DNA of 64,000 nucleotides, taken from an uncultured Psychroserpens sp. GTDB taxonomy: Bacteria > Bacteroidota > Bacteroidia > Flavobacteriales > Flavobacteriaceae. Positions 62,111-64,000 of the stretch are shown one piece after another. The translations under genes were made by a program, and so were the position numbers. Positions within the stretch are counted from its first letter, which is position 1; each line of letters starts with the position of its first letter. The notes below the pieces were generated by a model that was not told where the DNA came from, ran no database searches, and saw only the letters and a program-made list of their open reading frames with translations. The DNA is taken from positions 233,235 to 297,234 of the forward strand of contig CANLEE010000004.1 in NCBI GenBank assembly GCA_947489585.1, given 5' to 3'.

Positions 62111-64000
62111 TTATTTTGTTGAAACGTAGATTGGTCCTGTAATAGGTTTTAGTCCACTATTCTTTAAATTTAGTACGTAATAATATGTTCCTGTTGGTAC
62201 AAAGTCTGAATTTCCTATTGAAGCACTAGATGATGTACCGTTCCAGTCATTTTGGTAATTAGGGTTGTCATATATTTTTGCACCCCAACGGTTAAAGATT
62301 TGTAACTCATATACGAAATCACAATCTTCGACACCGGTAATTGTAAAGAACTCATTGATACCATCAAAGTTTGCTGTAACTGCTTTAGAGATAATCACAT
62401 CATCTTCACCACAAGGGAATACAATACATGCATCGTCTAGCGTAATTGTTACAGTTACCATTCCAGGACATTCGCCTTCATATGTATAAGTGAATTCATA
62501 TTCACCTAATTGATCTGGTGTAAAATCACCATTAAAATCTAATAAGTCTGACGGATTAAAAATACTTCCGTCCAATGTAGCAGTACCAGAAGTTACTGTC
62601 CACACACCATCTACATCATAATCACCTAAGAGCAAATCAAATAAGTCAAAGTCAACATCTTCACCAATACAAAGTGTAGCATCAGTAGTTGGAATATCGC
62701 TTTGCACAGTGACGTTGATTGTTTGTGTAAATACAGCTTCGTTACCACATTCATCACTAACAAACCAATCTCTAATGATTGTATAATCCATTTCTGTTCC
62801 ATCAGAAGTTGAAGTTTCATTAAATTCAACAGTCATATTAGTAGAACATGCATCTTCAAATACAAGTTCTGGTACTTCAGGAATTTCACTACAAATTATA
62901 TCAATAACTTCTTCTAATTCACCAACTAAAGTTGGAGCAGTAGTGTCTACTATATTAATCGTTTGTTCTAATGTTGTTGTATTATTGCATTCGTCAGTTA
63001 ATGTCCAAGTTCTAGTTATTATAGATTCATTTGGACAATCACCTTCAGCAACTGCGTCAATAAATGTAGCTTCAAGATCTGTAGAACAGTTATCAGCTTC
63101 GTCAGTTACATCTCCAGTTAATGTTAAATCAGTAGCGTCTTGATCACATTCTATAGTAATACTATCTGGAACCGTAAATGTTGGTGCTGTATTATCTTGA
63201 ATTGTAATTGTTTGCACTAATGCCGTAGCATTACCACAATCATCAGTTACTGTCCATACTCTTGTAATTATAGATTCGTTTGCACAATTACCATCAGCAA
63301 TTTCATCTTCAAATGTTGCCTCTAAACCTGTAGAACAGTTGTCAGCTTCATCAGTTACGTCACCTGTTAAACTCAAATCAGTAGCATCTTCATTACATTC
63401 TATAGTGATATCTTCTGGCACTGTGAAAGTTGGAGTTATAGTATCGTCAATTGTAATTGTTTGAACTAATGTCGTCGTATTGTCACATTCATCAGTTAGA
63501 GTCCATGTTCTAGAAATCACATATGCATTTGGACAATTACCATCAGTAACTGTATCTGTAAATGTGGCTTCAAGATCTGTAGAACAGTTATCAGCTTCAT
63601 CAGTTACATCACCTGTTAATGATACATCAGTAATATCAGCATCACATTCTAGAGTAATACTTTCAGGAACCGTGAATGTTGGAGCTGTTGTATCTTGAAT
63701 AGTAATTGTTTGAACTAATGTCGTCGTGTTATCACACTCGTCAGTTAACGTCCAAGTTCTAGTAATTATAGATTCGTTAGCACAAGTACCATCAGTCACA
63801 GTATCAATAAATGTAGCTTCAAGATCTGTAGAACAGTTATCAGCTTCATCAGTCACATCTCCAGTTAAAGACACATCAGATGCATCTTGATCACATTCTA
63901 AGGTGATATCTACAGGAACCGTAAATGTTGGAGCTGTTGTATCTTGAATAGTAATTGTTTGAACTAATGTCGTCGTGTTATCACACTCGTCAGTTAACGT
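62111..64000 (-). CDS. Large repeat adhesin with type B (gliding-associated) C-terminal domain, 5' part beyond window
   Basis: At least 629 codons, open to the right edge. Apparent starts near 63874 are internal GTG codons of a repeat, so the true start lies outside. Four full 83-residue HYR-like repeats plus part of a fifth (LTGDVTDEADNCSTDLEATF, RTWTLTDECDNTTTLVQTI, APTFTVPESITLECD) are followed by a diverged repeat, a linker, and the C-terminal domain (ISKAVTANFDGINEFFTI, LQIFNRWGAKIYDNPNY, GTYYYVLNLKN) of the gliding-motility-associated type B kind. Probably a cell-surface adhesin exported by T9SS. Confidence 0.88.
   Translation of the reverse strand, partial: TLTDECDNTTTLVQTITIQDTTAPTFTVPVDITLECDQDASDVSLTGDVTDEADNCSTDLEATFIDTVTDGTCANESIITRTWTLTDECDNTTTLVQTITIQDTTAPTFTVPESITLECDADITDVSLTGDVTDEADNCSTDLEATFTDTVTDGNCPNAYVISRTWTLTDECDNTTTLVQTITIDDTITPTFTVPEDITIECNEDATDLSLTGDVTDEADNCSTGLEATFEDEIADGNCANESIITRVWTVTDDCGNATALVQTITIQDNTAPTFTVPDSITIECDQDATDLTLTGDVTDEADNCSTDLEATFIDAVAEGDCPNESIITRTWTLTDECNNTTTLEQTINIVDTTAPTLVGELEEVIDIICSEIPEVPELVFEDACSTNMTVEFNETSTSDGTEMDYTIIRDWFVSDECGNEAVFTQTINVTVQSDIPTTDATLCIGEDVDFDLFDLLLGDYDVDGVWTVTSGTATLDGSIFNPSDLLDFNGDFTPDQLGEYEFTYTYEGECPGMVTVTITLDDACIVFPCGEDDVIISKAVTANFDGINEFFTITGVEDCDFVYELQIFNRWGAKIYDNPNYQNDWNGTSSSASIGNSDFVPTGTYYYVLNLKNSGLKPITGPIYVSTK
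62930..64000 (-). repeat. 249-bp tandem repeats within the adhesin gene
   Basis: The string CAGTTACATC and close variants recur at 63103, 63352, 63601 and 63850, exactly 249 bp (83 codons) apart. The stretches 63669-63751 and 63918-64000 are almost identical. The array continues past the window edge. Such near-identical units can recombine or cause assembly collapse. Confidence 0.9.

Noticed and set aside
62111..63874. Complete 587-residue adhesin starting at 63874
   Set aside because: The apparent start is a GTG inside a repeat unit; the frame is open to the window edge and the repeats continue, so the gene is partial.
62930..64000. CRISPR array
   Set aside because: The 249-bp spaced repeats encode an in-frame 83-residue protein repeat and have no spacer-like unique segments.

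Overview
The window is about 64 kb of AT-rich chromosome from a member of the Bacteroidota, almost certainly a marine-type Flavobacteriaceae. The evidence is type IX secretion (T9SS) cargo, PorQ, a PorP/SprF-family protein, a PorE-like OmpA protein, promoters of the Bacteroidota type (TTG about 17-20 bp before TAnnTTTG), a 6S-type RNA between zapA and rny, and flavobacterial gene pairs such as DUF2752 with a CCC-motif protein. The genus cannot be fixed from the sequence alone. No tRNA, rRNA, CRISPR array, intact insertion sequence or prophage is visible; most of the window looks like ordinary core chromosome.

Layout. 1-8.7 kb: rlmD (cut by the left edge), an SRPBCC / ECF sigma / small membrane protein unit, rocD, two small membrane proteins, a large T9SS cargo protein, an Smr protein and a Ca-binding-type lipoprotein. 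8.8-17.8 kb: cysteine desulfurase, a TonB-dependent receptor with an exported partner, an M23 peptidase, then a coiled-coil gene, zapA, a 6S-like RNA and rny. 17.8-25.6 kb: PAS histidine kinase, xerD, a porin-like protein, aroQ, three small outer-membrane barrels in a row, lpdA, a DinB-like protein and msrB. 25.7-35.2 kb: an alpha-glucan cluster (glgE, maltokinase, glgB, a two-gene membrane module, GH31 alpha-glucosidase). 35.2-42.0 kb: M48 lipoprotein peptidase, an Atg22-like MFS transporter, two related lipoproteins, and a reverse-strand sigma / anti-sigma / DUF4097-like / head-GIN operon. 42.2-51.6 kb: lon, a LysM protein, porQ, cmk, a BON-LysM protein, a TraB-like lipoprotein and rpsA. 51.8-58.7 kb: T9SS subtilase, pyrR-pyrB, rnz and its small partner, an SRPBCC pair, pdxH and a CAP-domain lipoprotein. 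58.7-64 kb: a 555-bp stretch with no intact gene, then a reverse-strand operon of a repeat adhesin with a type B sorting domain (cut by the right edge), a PorP/SprF protein and a PorE-like OmpA protein.

How the genes work together. Maltokinase makes maltose 1-phosphate, GlgE adds maltosyl units to an alpha-1,4-glucan, GlgB branches it, and the GH31 enzyme probably trims alpha-glucosides. The trehalose synthase that normally feeds this route is not here. A similar 13-bp LacI-operator-like motif precedes both glgE and the GH31 gene and may link their control. The last three genes look like a secretion unit in which the adhesin is exported by T9SS with its own SprF-type partner and a periplasmic anchoring protein. 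The two ECF-sigma units and the rpsA leader are the other clear regulatory regions.

The most interesting items are the 6S-like RNA, the shared motif of the glucan genes, a 56-nt nested hairpin beside msrB, a perfect 10-bp inverted repeat at the M23 peptidase start, the uncharacterised two-gene membrane module inside the glucan cluster, and the adhesin operon with 249-bp tandem repeats. I did not find a clearly new multi-gene system.
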